Positions 16,031-24,699 of a stretch of DNA of 64,000 nucleotides are shown piece by piece. Within the stretch, counting starts at the first letter, position 1. The number at the start of each line of letters is the position of its first letter. This stretch comes from Butyricicoccus pullicaecorum. Lineage in GTDB: Bacteria; Bacillota; Clostridia; Oscillospirales; Butyricicoccaceae. The notes beneath the pieces are model-generated. The model was given only the letters and a program-made list of their open reading frames with translations, ran no database searches and was not told where the DNA came from. The position numbers were made by a program, and so were the translations under genes. Location of the stretch: NCBI GenBank assembly GCA_018366195.1, contig JAGZIN010000011.1:6124-70123 (forward strand). The letters run 5' to 3'.

Positions 16031-16066
16031 AAAACCCGCCGATTTCGAATGAAATCGGCGGGTTTT
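16031..16066. terminator. Terminator of tRNA-Pro
   Basis: AAAACCCGCCGATTTC and GAAATCGGCGGGTTTT form a 16-bp stem around GAAT, directly beyond the tRNA 3' end on the minus strand; it could work in both directions. Confidence 0.9.
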
Positions 16067-16067
16067 A

Positions 16068-16143
16068 TGGTCCGAGTGACAGGACTTGAACCTGCGGCCT
16101 CTTGACCCCCAGTCAAGCACGCTACCAGCTGCGCTACACCCGG
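16068..16143 (-). tRNA. tRNA-Pro (anticodon GGG), CCA encoded
   Basis: The 76-base minus-strand sequence folds fully: acceptor CCGGGTG with CACTCGG, D arm GCGC/GCGT, anticodon stem CTTGA/TCAAG around CTGGGGG (anticodon GGG, reading CCC and CCU), T arm GCAGG/CCTGT with loop TTCAAGT, discriminator A and encoded CCA. It is flanked by its own promoter and terminator. Confidence 0.95.
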
Positions 16144-16175
16144 ATATTCAAATAAGTACTGAACTCAGCCTTTAT

Positions 16176-16204
16176 AGGATATCATAGACCAGATAGAATG
16201 TCAA
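16176..16204 (-). promoter_or_regulatory. Promoter of tRNA-Pro
   Basis: Minus-strand TTGACA (16204-16199) and TATCCT (16181-16176) are 17 bases apart, with a perfect -35, about 33 bases before the tRNA. Confidence 0.7.
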
Positions 16205-16372
16205 TATCATTTCATGGAAATATCAAAAAAATTCTGCGCTAACAAAACCGATATTGCAGGGGGGGAACGCTGTATTTCTATGTATGCTGCTTTCGGATTC
16301 AACTGACTCGCTTCGATGGAATTCAATCAATCAAAAGAAATTTTCGATGGGATAGATTTTTGTAAATTGTTC

Positions 16373-16401
16373 TTGTAGATTTGTGTTTCAGGTGATACAA
16401 T
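16373..16401 (+). promoter_or_regulatory. Promoter of the cyuA-transporter unit
   Basis: TTGTAG (16373-16378) and TACAAT (16396-16401) are separated by 17 bases. Confidence 0.5.
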
Positions 16402-16441
16402 ACAGATGTATTCATGAAATTACCATTTTTTTCAGAAGATA

Positions 16442-16491
16442 GACAGGTTGATTTGCAAAATATATCCAGATTTTGTGAGAAAATGCCTGTC
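16442..16491 (+). ncRNA. Structured element in the cyuA 5' leader (unclassified)
   Basis: GACAGG (16442-16447) pairs with CCTGTC (16486-16491), and inside it GCAAAAT (16455-16461) pairs with ATTTTGT (16470-16476). The nested stems lie in a leader of about 255 bases. It fits no riboswitch class that I recognise, and no terminator stem follows before the gene. Confidence 0.3.
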
Positions 16492-16662
16492 GTTCTCATC
16501 TCTGTCTGTTATTTGCCTGACCTTATCATTCTAATTCAGAGCGTTGCACAAGTGTAGCATCAGCAAATCCTTTGTTTCGGGTGCAGGGCGCTAAAAAGCC
16601 ATACAGAGTGAAAACGAGGTACATGACAGCAAGGAGATTCATAAAATGGAAGGAGGCGCAAT

Positions 16663-17946
16663 ATGAAGAAAACAGACAGCCAATATCACAACTATATTCA
16701 GATTTTACGAGAAGAGCTTGTGCCTGCAATGGGGTGTACAGAGCCGATTGCGATTGCCTATGGCGCAGCAAAAGCGCGTGAGATTTTAGGAGAAATTCCT
16801 GACAGTGTTCTGGTAGAGGCCAGCGGAAACATTATCAAGAACGTCAAAAGTGTCGTGGTTCCAAACACAGATGGTTTGAAAGGCATTGAAGCGGCGGCGG
16901 CAGCAGGTATTGCAGCCGGTCAGGCAGACCGGATACTGGAGGTGATTGCAAGTGTAACGCCGGAGGATAAACAGGCAATTCGTACCTATTTGGAAAATCA
17001 TGAAATACGTGTATTGCCCACAGAGGGCGATATTATCTTTGATATTATTCTAACCCTGCGCAAACAGGAGGAGTATGTCAAGCTGCGCATATCCGAATAT
17101 CATACCAATATTGTACATGTAGAAAAAAATGGTACCGTACTTTTGGAGGCGGGGCATACTGCACATCATGCACAGGCTGCTGCGCTGACCGACCGCAGTG
17201 AGCTTTCCGTTCAAAACATTCTGGATTTCGTACAGACAATGGACGTAGAAGACGTGCGTGCACTGGTAGAACGTCAAATCGACTATAACTCAAAAATTGC
17301 TCAGGCAGGCTTAGATGGCAGTTGGGGCGCCAACATCGGTTCGGTTTTACTGCGGAATTATGGAGATGATATCAAAATTCGTGCCCGTGCAATGGCTGCT
17401 GCCGGCTCAGATGCCCGTATGAGCGGTTGTGAGCTTCCGGTAATCATTGTTTCAGGCAGCGGCAATCAGGGAATTACGGCATCGGTTCCGGTCATTGAGT
17501 ATGCAAAGGAGCTGGGAGTTTCACATGAAAAGATGATACGGGCAGTCACTCTGTCTGATTTGATTACCATTCATTTGAAAACAGGGATTGGAAGGCTCTC
17601 TGCTTATTGTGGTGCGGTTAGCGCCGGTTGTGCAGCTGGTGCAGCAATTGCATGGCTGCAAGGGGGAGATTACGAGGAAATTTCACATACCTTGGTAAAT
17701 TCTCTAGCCACTGTTTCTGGTGTTATTTGTGATGGTGCAAAGCCGTCCTGCGCTGCTAAAATTGCCGCTTCCGTAGATGCGGGGATTTTGGGCTATCAAA
17801 TGTATCGAGATGGACAGCAGTTCTATGGCGGAGATGGCATCGTAACCAAAGGGGTGGAGAATACCATTCGCAATATTGGTCGTCTGGGACATGATGGCAT
17901 GCGTGAGACGGACAAAGAAATCATTCGTATTATGACAGGGTTATAA
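16663..17946 (+). CDS. cyuA: L-cysteine desulfidase / L-serine dehydratase-like enzyme (CyuA, UPF0597)
   Basis: CyuA degrades cysteine to pyruvate, ammonia and sulfide with an iron-sulfur cluster. The 427-residue protein shows the family cysteines in PAMGCTEPIAIAYGAAKA near the N-terminus, SGCELPVIIVSGSGNQGITASVPV in the middle, and LSAYCGAVSAGCAAG and CDGAKPSCAAKIA toward the end. AAGGAGG precedes the ATG. A DAACS transporter starts 30 bases downstream, giving an uptake-plus-catabolism pair. Its use in anaerobes is amino-acid fermentation and cysteine detoxification; which amino acid dominates here is not visible. Confidence 0.88.
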   Translation: MKKTDSQYHNYIQILREELVPAMGCTEPIAIAYGAAKAREILGEIPDSVLVEASGNIIKNVKSVVVPNTDGLKGIEAAAAAGIAAGQADRILEVIASVTPEDKQAIRTYLENHEIRVLPTEGDIIFDIILTLRKQEEYVKLRISEYHTNIVHVEKNGTVLLEAGHTAHHAQAAALTDRSELSVQNILDFVQTMDVEDVRALVERQIDYNSKIAQAGLDGSWGANIGSVLLRNYGDDIKIRARAMAAAGSDARMSGCELPVIIVSGSGNQGITASVPVIEYAKELGVSHEKMIRAVTLSDLITIHLKTGIGRLSAYCGAVSAGCAAGAAIAWLQGGDYEEISHTLVNSLATVSGVICDGAKPSCAAKIAASVDAGILGYQMYRDGQQFYGGDGIVTKGVENTIRNIGRLGHDGMRETDKEIIRIMTGL

Positions 17947-17976
17947 ACTGTCGATTTCATTTAAGGGGGAAATTTT

Positions 17977-19191
17977 ATGAAAATTTTGAAAAGTCTTCCG
18001 GCAAAGCTGGTACTGGGTGTGATTGCTGGTATGCTGATTGGCTTGTTTCTGGCGGCAGACATGCTGCCAGAGGGTGCCAATCTAGCAGCCTTGCAGGTCA
18101 TCGTGACCGCAAAGTACATTCTCAATCAGCTTATCAACTTCTGTGTTCCGCTCATTATTATTGGATTCATCGCCCCTTCCATCACAAAGCTGGGTTCTAA
18201 CGCTTCTCGTATGTTGGGCGTAGCGCTTATTCTGGCGTATGTATCCTCTCTGTGTGCGGCGCTGTTTTCGACTGCGTCCGGATATGCAATCATTCCGCAT
18301 CTGCATATTACAAACACAGTTGATGGTCTGCGTGAAGTACCGGTTGCGGTATTCCAGTTGGATATCCCGCAGGTGATGTCTGTCATGAGTGCGTTGGTTA
18401 TTTCGGTTATGGTAGGTCTTGCGGCAGCGGTGACCAAAGCAAAAATTATAACACAGGCACTCAATGAATTTCAGGATATCGTTCTTTTGATTGTCACCAA
18501 GGTTGTTATCCCGATTCTTCCATTCTTTATCAGTGCAACATTCTGTACGCTGGCTTATGAAGGCACCATTACAAAGCAGCTTCCGGTATTTCTGATTGTT
18601 GTGATTCTGGTAATGGTGGGACATTATATCTGGTTGGCGCTGCTTTATGGATTGGGCGGCGTATATTCCGGAAAGAACCCGCTCGACGTTTTGCGCAACT
18701 ATGGTCCTGCCTATTTGACCGCAGTTGGTACCATGTCCTCGGCGGCTACTTTGGCAGTGGCACTGCGCTGTGCAAAGAAATCAAAGGTACTGCGCCGCGA
18801 TATGATTGATTTCGGCATTCCGCTGTTTGCCAATATTCATTTGTGCGGTTCTGTTTTGACCGAAGTATTTTTTGTTATGGTCGTTTCCAAAATTCTGTAT
18901 GGCACATTGCCAAGTGCGGGTACGATGATTCTGTTCTGTGCATTGCTTGGTGTATTTGCGATTGGTGCACCAGGGGTTCCTGGTGGTACGGTTATGGCAT
19001 CTCTGGGGTTGATTACAGGTGTTCTGCAGTTCGATGATGCCGGCACAGCACTCATGCTGACCATCTTTGCACTTCAGGATTCTTTCGGCACCGCTTGTAA
19101 CGTAACAGGTGATGGTGCACTGACCCTGATGCTGACTGGGTATGCAGAGAAGCATAACATTCAAGAGCAAAGTATTGATTTTACATTGTAA
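17977..19191 (+). CDS. Dicarboxylate/amino acid:cation symporter (DAACS family)
   Basis: A 404-residue integral membrane protein of the GltPh/SstT fold. It has hydrophobic helices from the N-terminus (LVLGVIAGMLIGLFLA), a serine-rich helical-hairpin region (GTMSSAATLAVALRCAK) and a second hairpin with GAPGVPGGTVMASLG, followed by the sodium-site helix DSFGTACNVTGDGALTLM. It shares a transcript with cyuA (30-base gap, RBS GGGGGA), which points to cysteine, serine or threonine as substrate. A bidirectional terminator follows. Confidence 0.87.
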   Translation: MKILKSLPAKLVLGVIAGMLIGLFLAADMLPEGANLAALQVIVTAKYILNQLINFCVPLIIIGFIAPSITKLGSNASRMLGVALILAYVSSLCAALFSTASGYAIIPHLHITNTVDGLREVPVAVFQLDIPQVMSVMSALVISVMVGLAAAVTKAKIITQALNEFQDIVLLIVTKVVIPILPFFISATFCTLAYEGTITKQLPVFLIVVILVMVGHYIWLALLYGLGGVYSGKNPLDVLRNYGPAYLTAVGTMSSAATLAVALRCAKKSKVLRRDMIDFGIPLFANIHLCGSVLTEVFFVMVVSKILYGTLPSAGTMILFCALLGVFAIGAPGVPGGTVMASLGLITGVLQFDDAGTALMLTIFALQDSFGTACNVTGDGALTLMLTGYAEKHNIQEQSIDFTL

Positions 19192-19210
19192 GCAAAATGG
19201 CTATGAAATG

Positions 19211-19250
19211 AAAAAACGCAACCACGAGATTACTTGTGGTTGCGTTTTTT
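19211..19250. terminator. Bidirectional terminator between convergent genes
   Basis: AAAAAACGCAACCAC and GTGGTTGCGTTTTTT form a 15-bp stem with a ten-base loop, between the symporter and nhaC. Confidence 0.92.
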
Positions 19251-19264
19251 AGAATGGATTTCAT

Positions 19265-20587
19265 TTATTTGGATTTCGATTGATTCTTTGTAAAAAAGAT
19301 AAAGAACAAAGCACTGATACCCAATAGGATAGGGTAGTAGCAATAACGCACAATTTCAATGGAAGAAATTGGGGTGAGTGCCATTTCCGTTGCAGCGGCT
19401 GCATAGAGCAGCTGTGCACCGTACGGGATAATCCCTTGAAAAACAGAAGTAAAGATATCCAGCAGAGATGCGGTTCTCTTTGGGTCAATGTCATAGTCCG
19501 CAGCAATTTCCTTGGCAATTGGACCCGCAATTACAATGGCAACGGTGTTATTTGCGGTCGAGCAGTCTACCACAGAGGACAAGGCTGCAATCCCTACCTC
19601 GGCACCCTTGCGTCCATGGATACACTTACGAATGATGTATAGAACCCAGTCGATGCCGCCATTCTGACGAACCAGAGAAACAACACCCGCAACAATGATG
19701 GAAATGACGGTAATATCATACATACCCATAATGCCGTCACCCATAATCTTAAAGATGTCCAGAAATGCGAAATCTCCATAGAAAAGCCCAATGGCAAGGG
19801 ACAATACCGTTCCGCCAGCCAGCAGCAAAAATACATTTAAGCCCACCAGCGCACCAATGAGAACGACCAGATAAGGAATGATTCGTACAAAGTCATAGGT
19901 AAGCGCTTCAGAGGGGACATAGTTGATACCGCGTGTGCTCAAAAAGAACAGGACAGCCGTTACAATCGCTGCGGGCAATGCAATTTTGAAATTTTCTCGG
20001 AACTTATCCTTCATCGCACAGCCCTGTGTGCGGGTTGCAGCAATGGTGGTATCTGAAATCATGGACAGGTTATCACCAAACATTGCACCGCAAACCGTTG
20101 CACCGATGCAAAGCGCCATGGTAATACCGGTTTTTTCACTGATACCGATTGCAATGGGAGCCAGTGCGATGATGGTTCCGACTGATGTACCCATAGAGGT
20201 GGAGATGAAGCAGCCAATGATAAAAAGACCAACAACGGCAATATTACCGGGCAGAATGGACAGACCAAAATTTACTGTTGCATCTGCGCCGCCGGCCGCC
20301 TTCACAGAGGCGGAAAATGCACCTGCGAGGATAAACACCAGACACATAATCATAATATTTTCTTCACCTGCACCGCGTGCCATGGCATTGAGCTTTTCAT
20401 CGAAGGAAAGTTTCTTTCCGGGAGGATTTTGCAGAAAAGCCACAATGAGTGCAATCAAAAATCCGACGATTGCTGGCATCGAATCCCCAAACATGCCGCC
20501 GGCACGTTGATCTATTACACCGACCAAGATGAAAAGCAGTAAGAATACCGCTATGGGCAAAAGCGCCCAGGGATTTCCTTTCTTCAT
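19265..20587 (-). CDS. nhaC: NhaC-family Na+/H+ antiporter-type transporter
   Basis: A 440-residue polytopic membrane protein of the NhaC ion-transporter superfamily. Marks are ISTSMGTSVGTIIALAPIAIGI near residue 130, GAMFGDNLSMISDTTIAATR near 165, DCSTANNTVAIVIAGPIAKEIA near 340 and FQGIIPYGAQLLYAA near 390. Such proteins exchange Na+ for H+, or carry malate or lactate in some branches, so the substrate is open. ATG 20587 lies behind AGGTTC. It is transcribed alone from a clear promoter (20729-20757), convergent with the DAACS gene. Confidence 0.87.
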   Translation of the reverse strand: MKKGNPWALLPIAVFLLLFILVGVIDQRAGGMFGDSMPAIVGFLIALIVAFLQNPPGKKLSFDEKLNAMARGAGEENIMIMCLVFILAGAFSASVKAAGGADATVNFGLSILPGNIAVVGLFIIGCFISTSMGTSVGTIIALAPIAIGISEKTGITMALCIGATVCGAMFGDNLSMISDTTIAATRTQGCAMKDKFRENFKIALPAAIVTAVLFFLSTRGINYVPSEALTYDFVRIIPYLVVLIGALVGLNVFLLLAGGTVLSLAIGLFYGDFAFLDIFKIMGDGIMGMYDITVISIIVAGVVSLVRQNGGIDWVLYIIRKCIHGRKGAEVGIAALSSVVDCSTANNTVAIVIAGPIAKEIAADYDIDPKRTASLLDIFTSVFQGIIPYGAQLLYAAAATEMALTPISSIEIVRYCYYPILLGISALFFIFFTKNQSKSK

Positions 20588-20728
20588 ATGTTGAACCTAC
20601 TTTCTTTCTGACAATCGCCAGATTTTTTTCATACAACCCCAATCTTTGTGAAATTATCGGATACCTACATGCTGTTTTTATGATACGAAACGACCACATG
20701 GTAAGCGAATGTGGAATTGTTGTAATCA

Positions 20729-20757
20729 ATAATACACTATTCTTGTAGGAAATACAA
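20729..20757 (-). promoter_or_regulatory. nhaC promoter
   Basis: Minus-strand TTGTAT (20757-20752) and TATTAT (20734-20729) are 17 bases apart, leaving a leader of about 135 bases before nhaC. Confidence 0.6.
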
Positions 20758-20810
20758 GGCTCGTGCACCAATAAAGTGGATACTGCTATCCAAAATGTTA
20801 CAAAATAGCC

Positions 20811-20840
20811 AAAAAACCAAGGGGCTGTCCCTTGGTTTTT
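20811..20840 (-). terminator. Terminator after the PAP2 gene
   Basis: AAAAACCAAGGG and CCCTTGGTTTTT pair around GCTGT; A and T runs on both sides allow action in either direction. It follows the PAP2 stop by about 40 bases. Confidence 0.88.
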
Positions 20841-20878
20841 GACGATGCTGTTGATGCAGGAGCGTGTGATTCTAAGCC

Positions 20879-21442
20879 CTATGAATCGCTTCGGATTCGT
20901 CTAAAACGAACAGAATCACAGACTTTATTGACCAAATAAGCCGAAAGTGCCCCTAAAAGAATGCCGATTATGATACCGCCTAATACATCGGTCGGATAAT
21001 GCACGCCGACATAGAGACGGGAAAATCCAATCAGCAGTGCCAGTACAGCACAGACCGTTCCGGCTTTTTTGTGATAGGCAAAGCATGCAGAAGCGGCACA
21101 GAAGGAAGACAACGTATGTCCGGACGGAAATGAAAATGGGTCTATCGGCATCACCAGCGGCATAATATCTGGATAGACGGCAAACGGACGCGGACGTGCG
21201 ATGATATTTTTGAGCATGACATTTCCAACCAGCAAGCCCAGCAGCAGAGCTGTGAGCATGGCAATACCGCATTTTCGGGTTTTGGGACGAATGAGCAGAA
21301 TGAGGGAGAGCACAATCCAAACTGCACCAGCATTGCCAAGCGATGTGAGGAAGGTCATCATGGGAGTGAGCCATGCTTCGCGCAAATGGGTCACGACCCA
21401 ACTGAGCAGGCTGCAATCCATTCCTTGTATCCATTCGGTCAT
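20879..21442 (-). CDS. PAP2-family membrane phosphatase
   Basis: A 187-residue protein with several membrane helices and the three acid-phosphatase motifs: KNIIARPRP, PSGHTLSS and SRLYVGVHYPTDVLGG, holding the catalytic His pair and Arg on the outer face. Such enzymes dephosphorylate undecaprenyl pyrophosphate, phosphatidic acid or related lipids; the size fits BcrC/YodM-like undecaprenyl pyrophosphatases, but that is inference. ATG 21442 follows GGAGG at eight bases. A TTG frame extension upstream lies inside the ribosome binding site and is not used. Confidence 0.88.
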   Translation of the reverse strand: MTEWIQGMDCSLLSWVVTHLREAWLTPMMTFLTSLGNAGAVWIVLSLILLIRPKTRKCGIAMLTALLLGLLVGNVMLKNIIARPRPFAVYPDIMPLVMPIDPFSFPSGHTLSSFCAASACFAYHKKAGTVCAVLALLIGFSRLYVGVHYPTDVLGGIIIGILLGALSAYLVNKVCDSVRFRRIRSDS

Positions 21443-21538
21443 AGTCGATACCTCCAAAGGATTTGTGATTTCGTTCTATCTTCCATTTTATAGAATTTGG
21501 GGAATAGATGCAAGCAAATAAATTTTGCAAATTTCCTC

Positions 21539-21567
21539 TTGACAGACGTTTGGAAAGGGTCTATTAT
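21539..21567 (+). promoter_or_regulatory. Promoter of the leu operon
   Basis: TTGACA (21539-21544), a 17-base spacer and TATTAT (21562-21567) form a near-consensus promoter just before the T-box leader. Confidence 0.85.
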
Positions 21568-21589
21568 ATAACCATAGTCTTTCGCAGAC

Positions 21590-21866
21590 TAAATTGATAA
21601 AAGCAATGAACGGGTAAAGTAATCGTATGTTTCGGTTTCAGAGAGCTGCTGGCTGGTGAGAAGCAGCATCGAATGGCGGTGAAGCTCACCCGGGAGCTGT
21701 GGGCTGAACCTGTATTGTAGGCTCTACCGGTTTTCCTCCGTTAATGGGAAAGCATATTGTTTGATGTGCGCAGAGGGGTCGCTTTCGGGCGGCAATAAGA
21801 GTGGTAACGCGGAGTTTCAGGCTTCGTCTCTTAAAGGTATTTTAAGGGACGAAGCCTTTTTGTTTC
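21590..21866 (+). ncRNA. T-box leader (leucine) with attenuator, upstream of leuA
   Basis: This is a tRNA-sensing leader. Stem I holds an AGAGAG distal motif and, on its 3' side, GGTGAAGCTCACC with the specifier CTC (Leu). The T-box sequence AATAAGAGTGGTAACGCGG (21794-21812) carries the TGGT bulge that pairs with an uncharged ACCA end. The competing terminator GGCTTCGTC...GACGAAGCC with TTTTT ends at 21865. Uncharged tRNA-Leu should allow transcription of leuACDB. The T-box core departs from the usual AGGGTGGNACCGCG at two positions. Confidence 0.92.
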
Positions 21867-21902
21867 AGTCCCACACTTTATTTACTTTTGGAGGATTTTG
21901 AC

Positions 21903-23405
21903 ATGGGAAGAACAGTTCGAATTTTTGATACCACATTACGTGATGGGGAACAGTCTCCGGGCTGCAGCATGAATCTGAATGAAAAAATTGAGGTTGCACG
22001 GCAGCTCGAAGCGATGAAGGTAGATATCATCGAGGCCGGATTTGCAATTGCCTCTCCAGGTGACGCGGCTGCGATTGCTGCCATTGCACAAAATGTGCAG
22101 GATTCCGTGATTTGTTCCCTGGCACGCTGTACAGAAAAGGATATTGATGCGGCATACCATGCCATCAAGCGCGCTAAGGCAGCTCGAATCCATGTATTTC
22201 TGGCAACCTCTCCGTTGCATATGGAATATAAGCTCAAGATGAAGCCGGAGGAAGTGCTGGAGCGTATCACACATCATGTAGCCTATGCCAAGCACTATAT
22301 GGAGGATATCGAGTTTTCTGCGGAGGACGCTTGCCGCTCGGATAAGGATTTTCTGTGCCGTGCATTTGAAGCTGCCATTCGAGCGGGTGCAACTACGCTG
22401 AATGTGCCGGATACCGTCGGCTATATGGCGCCGGACGAATATGCAGCGCTCATTCGCTATTTAACAGAACATACAGAAGGCATTGAACGTGCCACACTAT
22501 CCTGTCATTGTCATAATGACCTTGGCATGGCGGTTGCAAACTCGCTGGCGGGTGTGGAAGCCGGTATTGGACAAATCGAATGTACCATAAACGGAATTGG
22601 AGAACGTGCCGGAAATGCTTCCATGGAAGAATGTGTCATGGCAATGCATGTGCGGAAAAATTATTATCAGGTTGACTGCAATATTGATACCAAGCAGATT
22701 TATCGTGCCAGCAGGCTGATTCAGACCATTACCGGTGTACCGGTTGCTCCCACCAAACCAATCATTGGTGCCAATGCTTTTGCACATGAGTCCGGAATCC
22801 ATCAGCACGGGGTACTCGCCAACAAAGAAACTTATGAGATTATCACACCGGAATCGGTGGGTATCCCGCAAAATTCCATTGTTTTAGGCAAACATTCGGG
22901 ACGGCATGCGTTCGAAGAACGTCTGGCTGCGCTTGGCTATGAATTGACACCAGAAGAAGTTGACAGTGCATTTGCCAAGTTCAAGCTGCTTGCGGATAAG
23001 AAAAAAGTCATCAAGGACCGAGATTTGGAAGCACTGGTGGGTGTGATTCCGGTTTCTGGAGATGAGCGTTACGCACTGGTAGATTTTGTAATCAATTCAG
23101 GAAATTCGATTACCTCTACGGCTGTGATTCGAATTCAGCATGGGGAGGAACTGGTAGAGCGGGTTGCCGCCTCTGATGGTCCAATCAATGCTGCATTCCG
23201 CGCAATCAATAAGATTGTAGGACGTGATATTGTGCTTGAGGATTATTCGCTCAAGGCAATGACCGATGGCGAAGATGCGCAGGGGGAAGCCATTGTGAAG
23301 ATTTCGGCAGATGGCGGCACAGTGGTCACTGGACGCGGCGTTGCCGTAGATATTATCGAGGCATCTATTAAGGCATATATCAACGGTATCAACAAACTGG
23401 AATGA
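21903..23405 (+). CDS. leuA: 2-isopropylmalate synthase
   Basis: LeuA condenses acetyl-CoA with 2-oxoisovalerate, the first committed step to leucine. The 500-residue protein has the HMGL/DRE-TIM barrel: FDTTLRDGEQSPGCSMN at the N-terminus, SCHCHNDLGMAVANS (metal His-x-His), ECTINGIGERAGNASMEE, and a C-terminal LeuA regulatory domain (from about residue 370) expected to bind leucine. ATG 21903 has GGAGG seven bases upstream; an in-frame TTG at 21888 overlaps that site. Control is by the T-box and probably leucine feedback. Confidence 0.97.
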   Translation: MGRTVRIFDTTLRDGEQSPGCSMNLNEKIEVARQLEAMKVDIIEAGFAIASPGDAAAIAAIAQNVQDSVICSLARCTEKDIDAAYHAIKRAKAARIHVFLATSPLHMEYKLKMKPEEVLERITHHVAYAKHYMEDIEFSAEDACRSDKDFLCRAFEAAIRAGATTLNVPDTVGYMAPDEYAALIRYLTEHTEGIERATLSCHCHNDLGMAVANSLAGVEAGIGQIECTINGIGERAGNASMEECVMAMHVRKNYYQVDCNIDTKQIYRASRLIQTITGVPVAPTKPIIGANAFAHESGIHQHGVLANKETYEIITPESVGIPQNSIVLGKHSGRHAFEERLAALGYELTPEEVDSAFAKFKLLADKKKVIKDRDLEALVGVIPVSGDERYALVDFVINSGNSITSTAVIRIQHGEELVERVAASDGPINAAFRAINKIVGRDIVLEDYSLKAMTDGEDAQGEAIVKISADGGTVVTGRGVAVDIIEASIKAYINGINKLE

Positions 23406-23418
23406 TGGGGGATTTGTA

Positions 23419-24684
23419 ATGATGGCAATGACAATGACACAAAAGATTCTGGCAAAGCATGCCGGGCTTCCTTCCGTGCAAGCAGGACAGCTCATTGAAG
23501 CATCGGTGGATTTGACGCTTGCAAATGATATTACAGGTCCGGTTGCCATTCGTGAAATGGAGAAGGCTGGATTTGATACTGTATTTGACCGAGAAAAGAT
23601 TGCACTGGTGATGGACCACTTTGCACCAAATAAAGATATTAAGTCGGCAGAGCAATGCCTGACCTGTCGGGAGTTTGCAAAAAAACACCGTATTACGCAC
23701 TTTTATGATGTGGGAGATATGGGTGTTGAACATGCGCTGCTGCCGGAAAAAGGATTGACGGCACCCGGAGAGCTGATTATTGGTGCGGATTCTCATACTT
23801 GTACCTACGGGGCTGTGGGTGCATTTTCTACCGGTGTGGGTTCGACCGATCTTGCGGCAGGCATGGCGACCGGAAAGGCATGGTTTAAGGTGCCTTCCGC
23901 GATTCGTTTCATACTCAAGGGCAAAAAGGCACCTTGGGTTTCCGGCAAGGACGTGATTCTGCATATCATTGGAAAGATTGGTGTGGACGGTGCCCTTTAC
24001 CGTTCTATGGAATTTACCGGTCCAGGTGTTTCTGAGCTTTCGATAGATGACCGATTTGCCATTTGCAACATGGCAATTGAAGCTGGTGCCAAAAATGGTA
24101 TTTTTCCAGTAGACGCACATACGATGGCATATATGCGCGATAAAATTCATAGAGAAATCACAATTTTTGAAGCGGATGAAGATGCGGTTTACGATGAAAC
24201 CTATGAAATTGATTTGTCTGCCCTGCGTCCAACGGTTGCCTGCCCGCATTTGCCCGAAAATACCAAACCGATTGACGAGGTTGGGCATGTTGCAATCCAT
24301 CAAGTTGTGATTGGTTCCTGTACCAACGGACGCATTGAGGATATGCGTGTGACAGCAAAGATTCTGGAGGGACACCATGTAGCAGATGGAGTGCGAACCA
24401 TCATCATTCCGGCAACGCAGGCGGTTTATCTGCAATGTATTGAGGAAGGGCTGGCAAAGATTTTTATTCAGGCAGGAGCCATCGTCTCTACGCCGACCTG
24501 TGGTCCTTGTTTGGGCGGACACATGGGGATTCTGGCACATGGAGAACGTGCTGTTTCCACAACAAACCGGAATTTTGTCGGGCGTATGGGACATATTACC
24601 AGTGAAATTTATCTCGCCAGTCCGGCGGTTGCAGCGGCTTCGGCTGTGATGGGATACATCTGTGCTCCAGATGCGATCAAGTAA
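23419..24684 (+). CDS. leuC: 3-isopropylmalate dehydratase, large subunit
   Basis: With LeuD it isomerises 2- to 3-isopropylmalate through an aconitase-type [4Fe-4S] cluster. The 421-residue length marks the shorter, archaeal/clostridial LeuC type. Cluster ligands are the Cys of GSCTNGRIEDM near residue 300 and the pair in TPTCGPCLGGHMG near 360; GADSHTCTYGAVGAFSTGVGSTD binds substrate. A GGGGGA run seven bases before ATG 23419 supports the start. Its antisense strand also has a 505-codon open frame, which is a shadow. Confidence 0.97.
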   Translation: MMAMTMTQKILAKHAGLPSVQAGQLIEASVDLTLANDITGPVAIREMEKAGFDTVFDREKIALVMDHFAPNKDIKSAEQCLTCREFAKKHRITHFYDVGDMGVEHALLPEKGLTAPGELIIGADSHTCTYGAVGAFSTGVGSTDLAAGMATGKAWFKVPSAIRFILKGKKAPWVSGKDVILHIIGKIGVDGALYRSMEFTGPGVSELSIDDRFAICNMAIEAGAKNGIFPVDAHTMAYMRDKIHREITIFEADEDAVYDETYEIDLSALRPTVACPHLPENTKPIDEVGHVAIHQVVIGSCTNGRIEDMRVTAKILEGHHVADGVRTIIIPATQAVYLQCIEEGLAKIFIQAGAIVSTPTCGPCLGGHMGILAHGERAVSTTNRNFVGRMGHITSEIYLASPAVAAASAVMGYICAPDAIK

Positions 24685-24699
24685 AGAGGAGGGATTTCT

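Larger units (their letters stand above)
16144..16662. other. Intergenic region: tRNA promoter and long cyuA leader
   Basis: On the minus strand the tRNA promoter lies at 16176-16204. On the plus strand a promoter at 16373-16401 would give a leader of about 255 bases before cyuA, with a nested hairpin at 16442-16491. No gene or known riboswitch is recognised. Confidence 0.6.
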
